A stretch of DNA of 36,257 bases from Candidatus Pacearchaeota archaeon CG_4_10_14_0_2_um_filter_35_33. Lineage in GTDB: Archaea; Nanobdellota; Nanobdellia; Pacearchaeales; GW2011-AR1. Numbering within the stretch: position 1 is the first letter of the stretch; each line of letters starts with the position of its first letter. The stretch lies in the NCBI GenBank assembly GCA_002792635.1, contig PFOR01000021.1:1-36257 (forward strand). The letters run 5' to 3'. Made by a program: the position numbers and the translations under genes. Below the pieces are notes generated by a model, which had not been told where the DNA came from, searched no databases, and saw only the letters and a program-made list of their open reading frames with translations. Of this stretch, positions 36,056-36,257 are shown one piece after another.

Positions 36056-36184
36056 AACTAACAGCAGATTAAGCGGTTCCAAAACCTTGCAGGTTTTTCC
36101 ACCCATATTTTTGCTGACGCAAAAACACTCGGGGTCGTTTCACTCCGCCCGAGCCCTACGGGTCGCTTAATCGCGATGTTAGTT
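36056..36184. repeat. attC-like site F; start of cassette 7
   Basis: GAAACTAACA-GCAGATTAAGCG ... CGCTTAATCGCGA-TGTTAGTTTC; R'' AACTAAC and R' GTTAGTT fully complementary. Confidence 0.78.
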
Positions 36185-36257
36185 TCAATTTTTGAGAATG
36201 CCTACAAGTTAGAGTTAAAAAAGAAATAGGAAATAATATTTTTTCTCCCACCCAATA

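Larger units (their letters stand above)
34043..36178. mobile_element. Integron-like cassette 6 (2136 bp), probably chimeric
   Basis: attC E and attC F at the ends, but end repeats not complementary and a twin-hairpin lies at the 3' side. Confidence 0.6.

Noticed and set aside
24418-36178. Insertion sequences with terminal inverted repeats
   Set aside because: TIRs are different in every unit, no transposase ORF is present, and no target-site duplications were recognised; R''/R' logic explains the boundaries better.
24930-36180. Retron or group II intron RNA explanation for the structured blocks
   Set aside because: No reverse transcriptase ORF anywhere in the window, and blocks occur at cassette borders with a conserved cleavage-type ATGTT.
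24400-36257. CRISPR array
   Set aside because: Repeats are long, variable, widely spaced around genes and structured; no short regular repeat-spacer pattern.
1-36257. tRNA or rRNA genes
   Set aside because: No convincing cloverleaf or rRNA core sequence noticed by eye; tRNAscan and Infernal would be needed to exclude.

Overview
AT-rich chromosomal segment, probably from a DPANN-type archaeon (inference from XerA-like recombinase, Hjc, TrmY, Cbf5/TruB-type pseudouridine synthase, a short histone-fold protein and many small secreted or membrane proteins). Positions 1 to about 24.3 kb are ordinary chromosome: lysS, a thioredoxin-reductase-like gene, hjc, trmY, tag, cbf5/truB, a YbaK-type deacylase, an SNase, a GT28-like glycosyltransferase, DedA-like proteins, and several Cys-rich secreted proteins. 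Between about 9.2 and 11.9 kb there is a cluster of frameshifted gene remnants. Positions 24.3-36.26 kb look completely different and are the main discovery candidate: an integron-like array. A tyrosine recombinase (minus strand, 23527-24372) is oriented away from a dif/attI-like palindrome and then six complete cassettes plus the start of a seventh. Each cassette ends in a long (93-173 bp) attC-like site with R''(..AAC)/L''/L'/R'(GTT..) architecture. In cassettes 1, 2 and 4 the variable bases of R'' are the exact complement of the R' bases at the start of the same cassette, which is the integron cassette-circle signature. Unlike classical integrons: (i) the recombinase lacks a recognisable IntI patch but keeps an IntI-like VRSPLDxL tail; (ii) the cassettes are mostly large, multigene and bidirectional, with their own wHTH regulators and operators; (iii) complementarity continues beyond R''/R' as cassette-specific terminal inverted repeats, so an excised circle would carry a several-hundred-nt structured site; (iv) cassettes 2-6 also carry a 5' 'inside-out' attC-like hairpin, and all cassette starts carry a two-hairpin motif joined by an ARATAGYY-type linker, with compensatory stem changes. 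Cargo includes NYN and HEPN-like putative RNases, DsbA-like and Cys-rich secreted proteins, DUF4352-like proteins and small wHTH regulators. No searches or folding programs were run; all calls are by eye.
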